Of a DNA stretch of 50,995 nt, positions 15,896-25,284 are shown in pieces (position 1 is the stretch's first letter; every line of letters starts with the position of its first letter). The position numbers and the translations under genes were made by a program. This DNA is from Acidobacteriota bacterium (GTDB lineage: Bacteria; Acidobacteriota; Blastocatellia; RBC074), in NCBI GenBank assembly GCA_018268995.1, contig JAFDVL010000080.1, positions 1-50,995 of the forward strand, written 5' to 3'. The notes beneath the pieces were generated by a model, which was not told the DNA's origin, did not search any database, and was given only the letters and a program-made list of their open reading frames with translations.

Positions 15896-16777
15896 ATGCG
15901 CGCTTATCTTCCCGCTTACGATTTACAAACGCCCGCCAATCTCGCGGAAGCTTTACGCTTGCTCGCCGATGCGCCCGGCGTTTGGAAGCCGTTTGCGGGC
16001 GGGACGGATTTGATGGTGTTGCTCGAAGCGGGCAAGCTCGCGCACAAGCAATTCATCAGCCTTTGGCATTTGCCGGAACTGCGCGGCATCTCCATCACCG
16101 ACGATTCCATCACGCTCGGTGCGATGACAACGTATTCGCAGGTGCAGACGCATCCAATTCTACAACGCGAATTCCCGCTGCTCTGTCAGGCGGCGAGTTG
16201 GACGGGGAGTGTGGCGATTCAGAATCGCGGGACGATTGGCGGAAACATTGCGAACGCTTCTCCGGCGGCAGATTCGTTGCCCGCGCTGCTGGTGTATGAA
16301 GCGGAACTCGAACTCGTTTCGGCAAGAGGCGCACGCTGGGTTTCGTATCAAAGCTTTCACACGGGCTACAAACAAATGGCGATGCGCAGCGATGAACTCA
16401 TCAAAGCGATTCGCTTGCCGCGCACGACAAATCAGTGGATTCAGCATTCGCGCAAGGTCGGCACGCGTAAGGCGCAGGCGATTTCCAAAGTTTGCATTGC
16501 TGCGCTGGCAAAGATTGAAAACAATACGATCCACGACATTCGCCTCGCGTTCGGCAGCGTTGCGCCTGGGCCGCTGCGATGTGTGCAAACCGAAGCGGTT
16601 TTGAAAAGTCGAGCGATTGATGACGCCACAATCAAGGATGCGCGATCTGCTTTGGCTGCCGAACTGACGCCGATTGATGATATTCGCTCGACCGCCGAAT
16701 ATCGCTTGCGGGTGGCGGGCAATCTGCTCGCGGAATTTTTAGCAGGAAACGGAATTGACTTTCACTCCGACCGATAA
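15896..16777 (+). CDS. Xanthine dehydrogenase family, FAD-binding subunit
   Basis: This 293-residue middle subunit binds FAD and passes electrons to NAD+ or another acceptor. FAD-binding signatures of the CO dehydrogenase flavoprotein family are visible (KPFAGGTDLMVLLEAGK and RGTIGGNIANASPAADS). The start at 15896 (MRAYLPAYDL) fits the family; in-frame codons further upstream would translate the repeat and are discarded. No strong ribosome site is seen, so translation may depend on readthrough of the operon message. Its stop overlaps the next gene by 23 bp. It completes the three-subunit enzyme with the genes at 12252 and 15251. Confidence 0.9.
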   Translation: MRAYLPAYDLQTPANLAEALRLLADAPGVWKPFAGGTDLMVLLEAGKLAHKQFISLWHLPELRGISITDDSITLGAMTTYSQVQTHPILQREFPLLCQAASWTGSVAIQNRGTIGGNIANASPAADSLPALLVYEAELELVSARGARWVSYQSFHTGYKQMAMRSDELIKAIRLPRTTNQWIQHSRKVGTRKAQAISKVCIAALAKIENNTIHDIRLAFGSVAPGPLRCVQTEAVLKSRAIDDATIKDARSALAAELTPIDDIRSTAEYRLRVAGNLLAEFLAGNGIDFHSDR

Positions 16778-17927
16778 ATTATTGCTCAGCGCCTTGTTGC
16801 CCACGGCAACCAACCAGCAGCGTCTGACAGAACTTTTATCCAACAGCGAAATTGATTGGGCGTTAGCCGTACGACGAAGCATGGCGGGTGGTACAGCGGC
16901 CTTGCTGCGCTGGAATTTGGCGCGTGCTGCTGTGCTTGGACGAGTGCCAAAACCGGAGCAGGAATTGCTGGAAAAGGAAAGCCATTCGTGGGCAGTGCGA
17001 CAGCAGATTTATGTGGCTGAAGCAACGCAATTGATCGAAGCGTTCAGGGAGAAGGGGATTGCCTCACTGCCCCTCAAAGGCGCGGCGTTGATGCTTGGCG
17101 AATATTATCCGCTGCCGGGACTGCGCTCTGCGGTGGATGTGGATTTGCTTCTTCCGGCTGAGCAAGCGGAAGCGGCATTTGCTCTTGCTGAAGCTCGCGG
17201 ATATGAAAAAGTCGAAATCAAAAAGCCGGTGCGTGTGGCGGTTCCGCTGGCGCATGAGTTGCGGCATTTGCCTGTGCTGCGCGGGCGCAGCGGCGTGTTG
17301 CTGGAACTACATTATCGTGCTTTTCACGATCTGCGTCGGCACCGCGATTTTGGCTGGGCAGAAATGGCTGAGCGTGCGGTTCGACGAAACGACGTCTTGC
17401 TGCCTGCCACAGAAGACCTGGCGTTGCATTTGATTCAGCACACGATTGTGGATTTGACCAGCGCGTATGCAATCCTGCGGACGCTGGCAGATTTACATTT
17501 TCTGTTTGCGGCAGAACCGAAAGCGCGAGGACGATTGTTAATTCGAGCAGAGGAGTTTGCTTTGAGTGGCGCGGTCAACATGGCACTGGATGCCTTGGAT
17601 TGTCTTGAGGCCAATACGTTCGAGCAGGCTGGAGCGCAAGCCAGATTGTTGCTGGAAACTGCCTTGATGGGATCAAGTCAGAGTTTATTTGAAACAGCGC
17701 GCTTGTTTGAATACCTTGATTTACGCCAACAGCCCGTAGCCCGGATCAAGCATTTATATCAATTGCTGACACTTGAAAACGCGCCGCAACCCTCAGCAAC
17801 TGTGCCCTCTTCTGGCAGCTTGCTCAATCGTGTTTCAGCGATGTGGCGGCGTTTGCATTGGAAAGGGGTCGCGTGGACGGACGTCCGGCGCGTGCTGGCG
17901 ATTCGGAAAATAACACAAAGCAAATAA
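16755..17927 (+). CDS. Nucleotidyltransferase-like protein (PF14907 type)
   Basis: This 390-residue protein resembles the uncharacterised nucleotidyltransferase family PF14907. The core signature is LPLKGAALMLGEYYPLPGLR followed by SAVDVDLLLP, where the Asp pair is the expected metal site. Later LLELHYRAFHD, ALHLIQHTI and a helical tail fit the family. TTG 16755 is chosen as start: AGGAAA lies about 7 bases upstream, and the next Met comes only at residue 43. The 23-bp overlap with the FAD subunit suggests coupled translation. The substrate is unknown; such proteins are often found near peptide or polysaccharide modification genes, which are not evident here. Confidence 0.75.
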   Translation: MTFTPTDKLLLSALLPTATNQQRLTELLSNSEIDWALAVRRSMAGGTAALLRWNLARAAVLGRVPKPEQELLEKESHSWAVRQQIYVAEATQLIEAFREKGIASLPLKGAALMLGEYYPLPGLRSAVDVDLLLPAEQAEAAFALAEARGYEKVEIKKPVRVAVPLAHELRHLPVLRGRSGVLLELHYRAFHDLRRHRDFGWAEMAERAVRRNDVLLPATEDLALHLIQHTIVDLTSAYAILRTLADLHFLFAAEPKARGRLLIRAEEFALSGAVNMALDALDCLEANTFEQAGAQARLLLETALMGSSQSLFETARLFEYLDLRQQPVARIKHLYQLLTLENAPQPSATVPSSGSLLNRVSAMWRRLHWKGVAWTDVRRVLAIRKITQSK

Positions 17928-17931
17928 CGGT

Positions 17932-19512
17932 TTATTGTTTGTTTTCTTCCGGCTTCACACTCTGTGACACCATCGCTTCCGGCTGTTTTTGCAGTAGCTC
18001 AATCCCGTAGCGAATCGGCACACCAAACTTTGCCGGAGAATTGTCGAGCACGGCTTGATTGATACCAATGACTTTCCCATTGGCTCCAAAAATCGGGCCG
18101 CCCGAACCTCCATCGGTCGTCAAGGCGTCATGGACAATCTTGCGCGTCAGCAAATCACTGATATGCCCTTGTGTGGTTAGCGGGCGGATCAGACCGCGCG
18201 CAGCCAATTCATTTAAGACAGCTTTCAGCGATGAACGCCGATTCAACGATAGTCCAGCGCGTTCTTTATCATCTACTTTTGCCATCAACCCATCCAGTCC
18301 CGCCGGATATCCGATCAAAACCATTGTTTGTCCACTGGCGGCGCTGCTGTCTTTGCCATCGTCCAAAGGCAATACGGGCAGCAGGTTCGGATCAGTGTCG
18401 CCACGCTGAAAGCTACATAAGGCAACATCATCTGTCGAAGAGGCTTCGAGCGTGTGCAACACGAAGGGCTGTTTGACCCTGGGAAAATAGACGTATAGTT
18501 CTTTCAACTTGGCGCGTAATCCGTAATTACGCAAGACACCTGTTACCGGATCATCATCCCAGGGTTGAACGACATGCCGATTGGTCAGGATCAGGCCCGT
18601 CGCAACCTGAAATCCTGTGCCGATAAATTCAATGTCGCTTGGCGGCCCAATTCCATCCACACTGATATTGACCGTGCCGTTTGGCCCAAGCAAATTGTTC
18701 ATTTCTCCGCCGTCTTTATAGCGCGCCTCACGCCCGGAGCGCGGATCAACGTAGGTATAAAGCCCATAGACCAGACACACGCCAGGGCCAAACTTTTCAA
18801 CCAGCCCCGTCGGCAGGGAAATGATGTTTTTGGCATCGGTGGCAATTTCTTTGGTTGTCCGAATTTCCTCGCGTACGCGCTCCAGCTGGTCTTTCAAATC
18901 TTTGACGTCTTTGTTGAGCGTCGTGGTCTTATCCGTGTTAATTTTCACGGCGATAAAATTAATCACGTTGATGTAAAGCCAGGCAAAAATTGCGATGCCC
19001 ACGATCCCCGCGCCCAGAAGCAAATATCGCCGTGGGATTTCGGCGGCTAACTCGCGGAGCAGTTGTTTGACAAAGACAATGGCAACGTCGGTGCGCGGTG
19101 CATGTGCATGGGGACTAGCAGGAAGTGTTTTGGTGTCTGACTTCCTGCGCGACAGAACTGCGGTGCCCAGTTGCAGGGATTCTGCCAACTCGAAGGAAGG
19201 CGAAAGCGAAAAAAAACGCAGCCGCACGCCAGTCGTCCCAAAACTAATCGTGTCGCCATCACGGATTGCTTCGCCCAGGATGACAGCTTCACCATCCCGA
19301 ATCAGTTGTGCTTCTTCGTGAATTTCCGTAACCCGATACGGGCCTTCTTCCGCGTGTAGGGTTAAAAGAACCTCCGATGATGGCAGATGGAATTCGTCGT
19401 CGCGAAAGCTGAGGTCACAACTCGGTGACGTGCCAATCGTAATCGTTTTTTGATGGAAAACTCTGGTTTCTGGCTGCTCCACCCCCGCCAGACGGATTAC
19501 AATCCCGGTCAT
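17932..19512 (-). CDS. FHA domain - membrane helix - trypsin-like serine protease
   Basis: This 526-residue protein has an N-terminal FHA-like domain (about 20-100, with TITIGTSPSCDLSFRDDEF). A membrane helix spans about 163-189, and a short coiled coil about 195-225. The C-terminal half (about 235-510) is a trypsin/HtrA-type serine protease with His313 (LTNRHVV), Asp362 (TDDVAL) and Ser470 (TDGGSGGPIFG). No PDZ domain is visible. The predicted topology puts the phosphothreonine-binding FHA domain in the cytoplasm and the protease in the periplasm. Ser/Thr kinase signalling may therefore control an envelope protease. The FHA domain is divergent: the usual SxxH ligand motif reads LPSSEV. It converges with the gene at 16755 at 4 bp and has its own upstream gap of 188 bp. 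Confidence 0.85.
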   Translation of the reverse strand: MTGIVIRLAGVEQPETRVFHQKTITIGTSPSCDLSFRDDEFHLPSSEVLLTLHAEEGPYRVTEIHEEAQLIRDGEAVILGEAIRDGDTISFGTTGVRLRFFSLSPSFELAESLQLGTAVLSRRKSDTKTLPASPHAHAPRTDVAIVFVKQLLRELAAEIPRRYLLLGAGIVGIAIFAWLYINVINFIAVKINTDKTTTLNKDVKDLKDQLERVREEIRTTKEIATDAKNIISLPTGLVEKFGPGVCLVYGLYTYVDPRSGREARYKDGGEMNNLLGPNGTVNISVDGIGPPSDIEFIGTGFQVATGLILTNRHVVQPWDDDPVTGVLRNYGLRAKLKELYVYFPRVKQPFVLHTLEASSTDDVALCSFQRGDTDPNLLPVLPLDDGKDSSAASGQTMVLIGYPAGLDGLMAKVDDKERAGLSLNRRSSLKAVLNELAARGLIRPLTTQGHISDLLTRKIVHDALTTDGGSGGPIFGANGKVIGINQAVLDNSPAKFGVPIRYGIELLQKQPEAMVSQSVKPEENKQ

Positions 19513-19700
19513 AGAATCCTGCTAATAATCAGTGGTCAAGTCACCCAAATGCCCCTGTAAACAGCACACAGAAGCTCTAGTCTGGCTAGTATAGCTCAGT
19601 TGAGAACACTTGCACGTTAAATTTTACGGGGATGCAAAACAGAAATCAGATTGTATCGAATGGTTTTCCAAATTAATAGTGTTAGGCCGTAGGGCGAGAC

Positions 19701-20699
19701 TTATGGTGAGGAAAGGCGCTGGATAATTTGGGCCATTTCGGTTGGCAGCGGAGCCAGAAAACAAACATCTTCATTGGTGGTGGGATGGCGAAAGGTCAAT
19801 GAATGGGCATGCAACAGTTGGTGTTTGACCTTGATTTCAGGCTGCATCGTTATCTCAGCGGTTTCCTTCTTCTTCACTGTGCTTGCCTCCGATTCCGCCC
19901 GCGTTGTTCTTCTGTACACTTGATCACCAACAATCGGATGGCCGAGATGCGCACAGTGAATACGCAACTGATGCGTCCGTCCTGTGAGTGGTTCAAGCTC
20001 CAGCAATGTGTGGTGTGCGAAACGTTGCTTGACCGTGAAGTTGGTTTGTGAGGGATCGCCCTCTGGCAATACCTTCCAACGCGGCCAGCCGTGCGGATCA
20101 CAACCAATTGAAGCATCAATCGTCCCTGTTTCTTCCGCCACGACGCCCTGAACCAGCGCCAGATATGATTTCTTGACGCGGCGCTCACGGAACGCCTTGG
20201 AAACGATGCGGCTGGCACGCTCGGTTTTGGCAATGGCAATTACGCCTGACGTGTCGCGGTCGAGTCGGTGCAACAAAATCGGGCGCGGCGCAGTCTTGCC
20301 CGGTTGATGTGTGCTATGAAGAAAATGCCACGCAACCGCGTTCATCAGCGTGCCGGATTTTTCTTTATGGCTTGGATGAGAAAGCAGTCCTGTTTGCTTA
20401 TTGATGACCAGCAGGTCGTCGTCTTCAAACAGAATTTCCAGTGGGATTTTTTCCGGCATTGCGGAGGTGGGCGAATCCGGGTCTAGTTGGATTGTTATCT
20501 CATCCCCGGCTTTCAAAATCCAACCGGAAAACGAAGTCTTTCCGTTGATGCGTGCTTCGCCTTGTTTGATCGCCGCTCGAAGCCGGGTCAGGCTGATGGC
20601 AGGAAAATGTAATGCGAGAAATTGATCAAATCGTAAGCCTTTAGTTTCGGCGACGAAAGTGAAAATCTGTAGGTCTTGGGCAGATGATTGAGAAGGCAT
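19701..20699 (-). CDS. RluA-family RNA pseudouridine synthase
   Basis: This 332-residue protein isomerises uridine to pseudouridine in rRNA or tRNA. An S4-like RNA-binding domain (about 20-72, LRFDQFLALHF ... GEARINGKTSFSGWILKAGD) precedes the catalytic domain. HRLDRDTSG (144-152) contains the catalytic Asp147, and GRTHQLRIHCAHLGHPIVGD is the second family motif. RluD or RluC activity is most likely, but the target base cannot be read from the sequence. It is the last gene of a three-gene operon (HD-GYP, DUF2203, this gene), only 3 bp after the DUF2203 stop. Confidence 0.92.
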   Translation of the reverse strand: MPSQSSAQDLQIFTFVAETKGLRFDQFLALHFPAISLTRLRAAIKQGEARINGKTSFSGWILKAGDEITIQLDPDSPTSAMPEKIPLEILFEDDDLLVINKQTGLLSHPSHKEKSGTLMNAVAWHFLHSTHQPGKTAPRPILLHRLDRDTSGVIAIAKTERASRIVSKAFRERRVKKSYLALVQGVVAEETGTIDASIGCDPHGWPRWKVLPEGDPSQTNFTVKQRFAHHTLLELEPLTGRTHQLRIHCAHLGHPIVGDQVYRRTTRAESEASTVKKKETAEITMQPEIKVKHQLLHAHSLTFRHPTTNEDVCFLAPLPTEMAQIIQRLSSP

Positions 20700-20702
20700 G
20701 CG

Positions 20703-21074
20703 TTAGAGCGGCTGGCGTCCGGCAAAGCCAGCTTCCAAGTCGTGCCACCACTCGATGTAGTCTTCACCGAGCAGCCAGCACAAATAAACGATGCGACCAT
20801 CGCGCAGTGCCGGGAAATCGCATAAGCCGCGATCAATATCCTTAATTTCGACCCCCAGGCTGGAGATGGTTTCCAGTTGTTCGATCACCTGAAAAAGCGC
20901 GGTGGCATACAGTTGGCCGTGCTGAATTCCGCCGCCTGTGGTTGCTTTTTCCTGGGCCTGTTTGGCCTCAGATGCCAGTCGTTGCAACACTGCACGATTT
21001 GCTTTCAGTCCGGCAAACAAGCGACGCAACTGTGGCAAAAGTGCATTGGCTTCTTCCAGCGTGAATAACTTCAT
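20703..21074 (-). CDS. DUF2203 family protein
   Basis: This 123-residue protein matches the DUF2203 family. It begins MKLFTLEEANALLPQLRRLF, has a helical middle, and ends with GVEIKDIDRGLCDFPALRDG and VYLCWLLGEDYIEWWHDLEAGFAGRQPL. That conserved, Trp-rich C-terminal pattern of Asp/Glu and Gly residues defines the family. Its function is unknown. The ATG overlaps the stop of the HD-GYP gene by 4 bp (ATGA), so it is translationally coupled, and it is followed at once by the pseudouridine synthase. Confidence 0.85.
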   Translation of the reverse strand: MKLFTLEEANALLPQLRRLFAGLKANRAVLQRLASEAKQAQEKATTGGGIQHGQLYATALFQVIEQLETISSLGVEIKDIDRGLCDFPALRDGRIVYLCWLLGEDYIEWWHDLEAGFAGRQPL

Positions 21075-22291
21075 TTGCGATACCGATCCTGCCGCGGCAA
21101 GTATTCTTCGTAATAGAACTGTTTGAAGGCATCCACGACTACGCCCTCAAACTGTGTCTCTCGGCCTGCTTCCAGGAGCGCGATAACTTCGTCCAACGGC
21201 ATTGGGTCACGATAATGCCGTTTCACCGTCAAGGCATCAAACACATCCGCGACAGCAATGATCAATGCGCAAATGTGGATTTCTCCCCGTTTCAGCCCAC
21301 GCGGATAACCTTTACCATCGGGACGTTCGTGGTGGCAACTGGCGACGTGAGGGACTTCGGCCAGTCCCTCACTGAATTTTATCTTCGACAAAATGCTTAA
21401 GGTATATTCAGGGTGCTGTTTGATTTCCTCATATTCTTCTGCCGTCAGCGACGACGGTTTGCATAACACCTCATCGCGCACCCCAACTTTTCCATAATCG
21501 TGGAGCAAGCCCGCGTAATACGCCAGACGCTGTTCCCGTTCGGGCAATTGCATGTAACGCGCAATGGTCGCCGAATAATTCGCCACCCGCCCGGAATGTC
21601 CGGCGGTAATTTCGTCGCGCGCATCAATTGTCAGGGCTAAGGCCTGAATCAGGTTTTCGCAAGCCTTCTCCTGTTCTAGTTTGGTGTGCAACGATCCCAG
21701 GACGGCTCCGGCGTGGTGCCCGATTGCCGTCAGCATTTCCAGCTCTTCGCGAGAGAATGCGCGGGATCTGGAACCAAGAGCACAAACACCATAGATTTCC
21801 TGACTGGATGCCAGTGGAACACAGAGATAAAACAACTCCGCCTCACGCAGCGGAGTCGAACCTCGTCGCGTTTCCCCTGTGGCGAAAACCGCTTCGATAA
21901 TATTGGCTGGCAGGGGCGACTGTGTTTCTTTTTGCTGGGGGCGCAACCGTTGTGAGACCCGATCATAAAGCCAGACCTCTGCGTACGCCGCAATGCCTAA
22001 TGCGTTGGCGGAATGGACTAAACATTGCGCAACCGCAGCGTCTGAGCCGCATTTCATGAGCGCTTGATTCGTTTGGTTGAGAAAGCTTAACCCAATCTTA
22101 GGTGCCACCACCGTGGCAATGCTGGTCGTCGGAAAGACTGCCTCCGTTGATCGCAACGTCAAAATTGCCCCATATTCAGCCGCGTCATCCAGCTGGCTGA
22201 TTTTCTGCAATTCACACAAGGCACCAGGGGCGTAGCCTGAAGATAGTTGGGGAGTGACAACCGATTGCTCGGAGTTCATTTCAAAAGCCAT
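21071..22291 (-). CDS. GAF domain - HD-GYP phosphodiesterase
   Basis: This 406-residue cytoplasmic protein has a GAF-type sensory domain (about 65-200) and a C-terminal HD-GYP domain (about 215-400) that hydrolyses cyclic di-GMP or a related dinucleotide. The metal-binding and signature residues are present: HDYGKVG (His264, Asp265), HHERPDGKGYP (320-330) and VADVFDALT. The first 60 residues have no clear fold. No receiver domain or membrane helix is seen, so the input is probably a small ligand bound by the GAF domain. It heads an operon with DUF2203 and the pseudouridine synthase. GGGAAAG lies upstream of the ATG as ribosome site. Confidence 0.9.
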   Translation of the reverse strand: MAFEMNSEQSVVTPQLSSGYAPGALCELQKISQLDDAAEYGAILTLRSTEAVFPTTSIATVVAPKIGLSFLNQTNQALMKCGSDAAVAQCLVHSANALGIAAYAEVWLYDRVSQRLRPQQKETQSPLPANIIEAVFATGETRRGSTPLREAELFYLCVPLASSQEIYGVCALGSRSRAFSREELEMLTAIGHHAGAVLGSLHTKLEQEKACENLIQALALTIDARDEITAGHSGRVANYSATIARYMQLPEREQRLAYYAGLLHDYGKVGVRDEVLCKPSSLTAEEYEEIKQHPEYTLSILSKIKFSEGLAEVPHVASCHHERPDGKGYPRGLKRGEIHICALIIAVADVFDALTVKRHYRDPMPLDEVIALLEAGRETQFEGVVVDAFKQFYYEEYLPRQDRYRK

Positions 22292-22639
22292 CTTTATATC
22301 TTTCCCACGTTGTTAGCAGCAACACTGTTTAGCGGGCTTCGCCACCAGCCCGGAAATATCAATCTCAGAGGGGTAAAAGAGTCACCGCTAACATCTATTT
22401 GGCTTGTTTCTAAGCTTTAGGGCAAAGGCTGAGAGATAAACGCTCAGAAGCAAGCTGCAATCTCGACCTTAAGAGGCAAATATCATTTTGGGGCATCTTT
22501 CTATATTTATAAGGCAACCGCAGTTTGCGGAATTTACAGATTCAAGTCAAGTAGAGGGCATAAAAACAATAATTTAATTTGTAAATGTTAAGAAAAAACA
22601 TTAACTAAATAGACTGTGTTTATCACTTGCCCGCTCAGG
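22292..22639. other. Intergenic region upstream of the HD-GYP operon
   Basis: There is no gene in these 348 bp. The stretch 22540-22620 is strongly AT-rich, with a weak AATGTT/AACATT inverted repeat (22584-22589 and 22597-22602) beyond the M20 peptidase stop. CCGCA-GTT-TGCGG at 22518-22530 is a small hairpin. The region should hold the terminator of the M20 gene and the promoter of the HD-GYP operon, both reading on the minus strand, but neither is convincing by eye. Confidence 0.5.
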
Positions 22640-23887
22640 CTATTTCACGCCCACAATATTTAGTGTGATCAACAGGGTGCGTTGCGTCCCGACATGACTA
22701 TTGGTTGTATCAAATGATTCGGTAAGCGCGTGCGCCTCTCGCCCGATTCCGCCGCCGCCGATGGTGATGGCAGGAATATTCAGACTCATTGGAATATTCG
22801 AGTCGGTGCTGCTGGCACCAAAGACGGATTTCAGCCCCAGTGCCGCGTCGGCAGCAATCGCCGCCTGAACAATGGGCGCATCGGCGGGCTGATCGCCTAC
22901 GGGACGGTTGCCGACGAGGGTGACTTCGACGGTCAGCTTTTTCTCGTGGTTCCAGAATTCATTTTCTTCTTTCAGCGCATCTTGCACCGCCTGCTGAAAC
23001 TGTGCGTCAACTTTTGCCAGGGCGGCGGCGCTTTCGCTGCGCATGTCCACTTCCATCCAGGCCGTATGCGCGATGGAATTTACGGAGGTGCCGCCTTCAA
23101 TACGACCAACAGTGAACGTAGTCTTCGGTGTTTTCGGGACTTCAAAACGAGAGATTTTTTCGACTGCACGACCGAGCGCGTGAATCGGACTTGGCATCCC
23201 AAACGCGCCGTAGCTATGTCCGCCCGGCCCCTTGAATGTCACGCGGTAACGATTGCTGCCTACGCCCGCGTTCGTCGTGCGCGTTCCGGTGCCGTCAACC
23301 GAAATGAAATGTGTGATCCGTCCTTTGAGTTCCGTATTGAAAAGATATTTGACGCCGCGCAGATCGCCGAGTCCTTCTTCGCCCACGTTGGCGACAAAAA
23401 TGATGGTGCCTTTGGTCATGATCTTTGCCTCATTTAGGGCACGTGCAACGGTCAAAATTACCGCCAGGCCGCGACAATCGTCGCCAATGCCGGGGCCTCT
23501 AAGAATATTGCCTTCGCGCTTTACCTTGACATCCGTGCCTTCGGGGAAAACGGTATCGAGGTGGGCGGCTAACACCAACGTCGTGTCACTGCTTGTGCCG
23601 GGACGTTCGCCGATGACATTGCCTTCTTTGTCAATGCGAACGTTTTTCAAGCCGACTTCGGCAAAGCGTTGTTTGTAGTATGCCGCGCGCGCTTCTTCCT
23701 TAAAAAAAGGCGCAGGGATTTCGCAGGTTTTGATTTGTTCGTTGATTGTTTCTGTTTCGATGGTTTGGATGTATTCCAACGCGCGGCGAACCTGTGGGTT
23801 GGGGGCTGCCGAATTTGCGGATTGAGCTAACGTGCTTGCAGTCATGATCAATGCAAGCGCGAACGTGGGAAGCAGGGTTTTTACCAT
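22640..23887 (-). CDS. Secreted M20-family metallopeptidase
   Basis: This 415-residue protein starts with a signal peptide (MVKTLLPTFALALIMTASTL, cleavage likely after the following AQS region) and then an M20 peptidase (PepT / carboxypeptidase G2 type). Zinc-ligand motifs are visible: LAAHLDTVFPE with His and Asp, GPGIGDDCRGLAV with the bridging Asp, and ANVGEEGLGDLRG with the catalytic Glu pair. A dimerisation-domain segment follows (GPGGHSYGAFGMPSPIHALG). It probably trims di- or tripeptides in the periplasm. It begins 5 bp after the NurA stop, and its AGGAGA ribosome site lies within the end of nurA, so the two are co-transcribed. Confidence 0.9.
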   Translation of the reverse strand: MVKTLLPTFALALIMTASTLAQSANSAAPNPQVRRALEYIQTIETETINEQIKTCEIPAPFFKEEARAAYYKQRFAEVGLKNVRIDKEGNVIGERPGTSSDTTLVLAAHLDTVFPEGTDVKVKREGNILRGPGIGDDCRGLAVILTVARALNEAKIMTKGTIIFVANVGEEGLGDLRGVKYLFNTELKGRITHFISVDGTGTRTTNAGVGSNRYRVTFKGPGGHSYGAFGMPSPIHALGRAVEKISRFEVPKTPKTTFTVGRIEGGTSVNSIAHTAWMEVDMRSESAAALAKVDAQFQQAVQDALKEENEFWNHEKKLTVEVTLVGNRPVGDQPADAPIVQAAIAADAALGLKSVFGASSTDSNIPMSLNIPAITIGGGGIGREAHALTESFDTTNSHVGTQRTLLITLNIVGVK

Positions 23888-23892
23888 TATAA

Positions 23893-25098
23893 TTATCTTC
23901 TCCTGAATTTACTGACCGCTTTTTGCGAGATGCGCAGGTCAATGCGTTGCTCTTCGGCGAATTTCTGAAAGATGGCATAAAACGCATCGCGGTCGCGCGC
24001 GGAAATTACGGCGGCGGCATCTGCGGTTTCCAGCACGTATGGATAGCCATTGCCTACAATGGCTTCGGCCCGAACCAGATCAAGCACTTCTTCCAGCCAG
24101 CCTTCCTCCGCAATCCACAGCGGGATTTCCAGGCGGGCAGGCGGTAGCGATGAATGTGTTTTGAGATAAACAAAGCCGATACCGCGTCGGTATTCGGCAA
24201 AGCCTTCCAACACGCCCTGTTGTTTTTTGTCGGCACTGCCACGAGCACAAACAAACAATGGTGTGCGGTCGCCCCATTGCAGCAATCCATTGACCAGTTG
24301 CGCGTCGTGGATTTTTTCAGACTCCTGCAAACTGAAACAGTTTTCCAGCAAATGCGTCAGGTCGCGCGCGTAGCTCGTGTCCACATAACCAATCAGCGGC
24401 ACCCGTGTTTCTTCGGAACAGCGCAGCAATTCCAGCACAAGCTTGGTGTACTTGATTCGCTGTTCTTCCTGCAACCGATCTACGAATGAAATTACCAGCG
24501 AGCTGTCAAATAAGGCCAACGGACGTTTTTCCATTTGCGCCGGATTGGCCGCAATTTCCTGCATTAAGCGGCAGAGAGTGCGAATTTCCAACTCAAAGCG
24601 GCGCAGATTGACAGCTTGCTCAGAAATATTGCGCTCGCCGTTGTATTCGATCATGAGTTCCTGCGGCGCGAGCACCTGAAAATCTACATCTTTGACGTAA
24701 CTTCCAGCGCGCGTGTGAGCATTCACAAACCACGCGACTTGCACTGCCGCGACGGGAATGCTGAATTCTTTGACGGGCAAAATCTGACTACCATCCGTCG
24801 CCAGCGTGACGTGATTCAGCAACGTTTCGCAAGCCCAATGCCGCGCGTTTTCGTGGTTGTGGAATTCCTGTGGAAAACGCATCTGCAATTGCGGCGCAGT
24901 GTCGAATTCAGTTGTCGGTAACGCGCCTGGCGTAGCGATGTCTGCGACCCTTCGCCGAATCTGTTCGCCGGATAAATCGGCAAATTGGCGCAATGCTTCA
25001 GCATACACCGCCGCATCGTGCTGAGCGTCGTCGTTGTAATTGCGAAAGCCCGCTTGCTTGGCTTCCAGTTGCGCAAAGATTTTGTCGCGGAAAAGCAT
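23893..25098 (-). CDS. nurA: NurA-domain nuclease
   Basis: This 401-residue protein carries a NurA domain, a 5'-3' nuclease fold that works with the HerA helicase in DNA end resection in archaea and some bacteria. The two acidic signature motifs are present: TDGSQI (Asp102) and LALFDSSLVI (Asp198), plus GYVDTSYARDLTHLL. The N-terminal 90 residues are helical. HerA is not in the window, so whether this protein works with a helicase elsewhere cannot be told. It is divergent from the TPR gene and co-directional with the M20 peptidase. No ribosome site stands out. Confidence 0.82.
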   Translation of the reverse strand: MLFRDKIFAQLEAKQAGFRNYNDDAQHDAAVYAEALRQFADLSGEQIRRRVADIATPGALPTTEFDTAPQLQMRFPQEFHNHENARHWACETLLNHVTLATDGSQILPVKEFSIPVAAVQVAWFVNAHTRAGSYVKDVDFQVLAPQELMIEYNGERNISEQAVNLRRFELEIRTLCRLMQEIAANPAQMEKRPLALFDSSLVISFVDRLQEEQRIKYTKLVLELLRCSEETRVPLIGYVDTSYARDLTHLLENCFSLQESEKIHDAQLVNGLLQWGDRTPLFVCARGSADKKQQGVLEGFAEYRRGIGFVYLKTHSSLPPARLEIPLWIAEEGWLEEVLDLVRAEAIVGNGYPYVLETADAAAVISARDRDAFYAIFQKFAEEQRIDLRISQKAVSKFRRR

Positions 25099-25284
25099 AC
25101 TTAAATTAGCGAACTGGGATTCTAGCCTGTGGAACAGTCAGGCTCAAATTCAAGAGGAACTGGGCCACACTTTTCCTGTGGAAATCCGGCCCTCCGGCAG
25201 AAAATAATTCTCGCAATCGGCCAGTATTTATGCGAAACTGCGCGCCGTCCTTTGCCAAAGACGAAGTTGAATCAGCCAGGTTTT

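Noticed and set aside
19580..19680. A tRNA-like start (GGCTAGTATAGCTCAGTTGAG).
   Set aside because: It resembles a tRNA D-arm, but no anticodon stem, T-arm or acceptor pairing follows.
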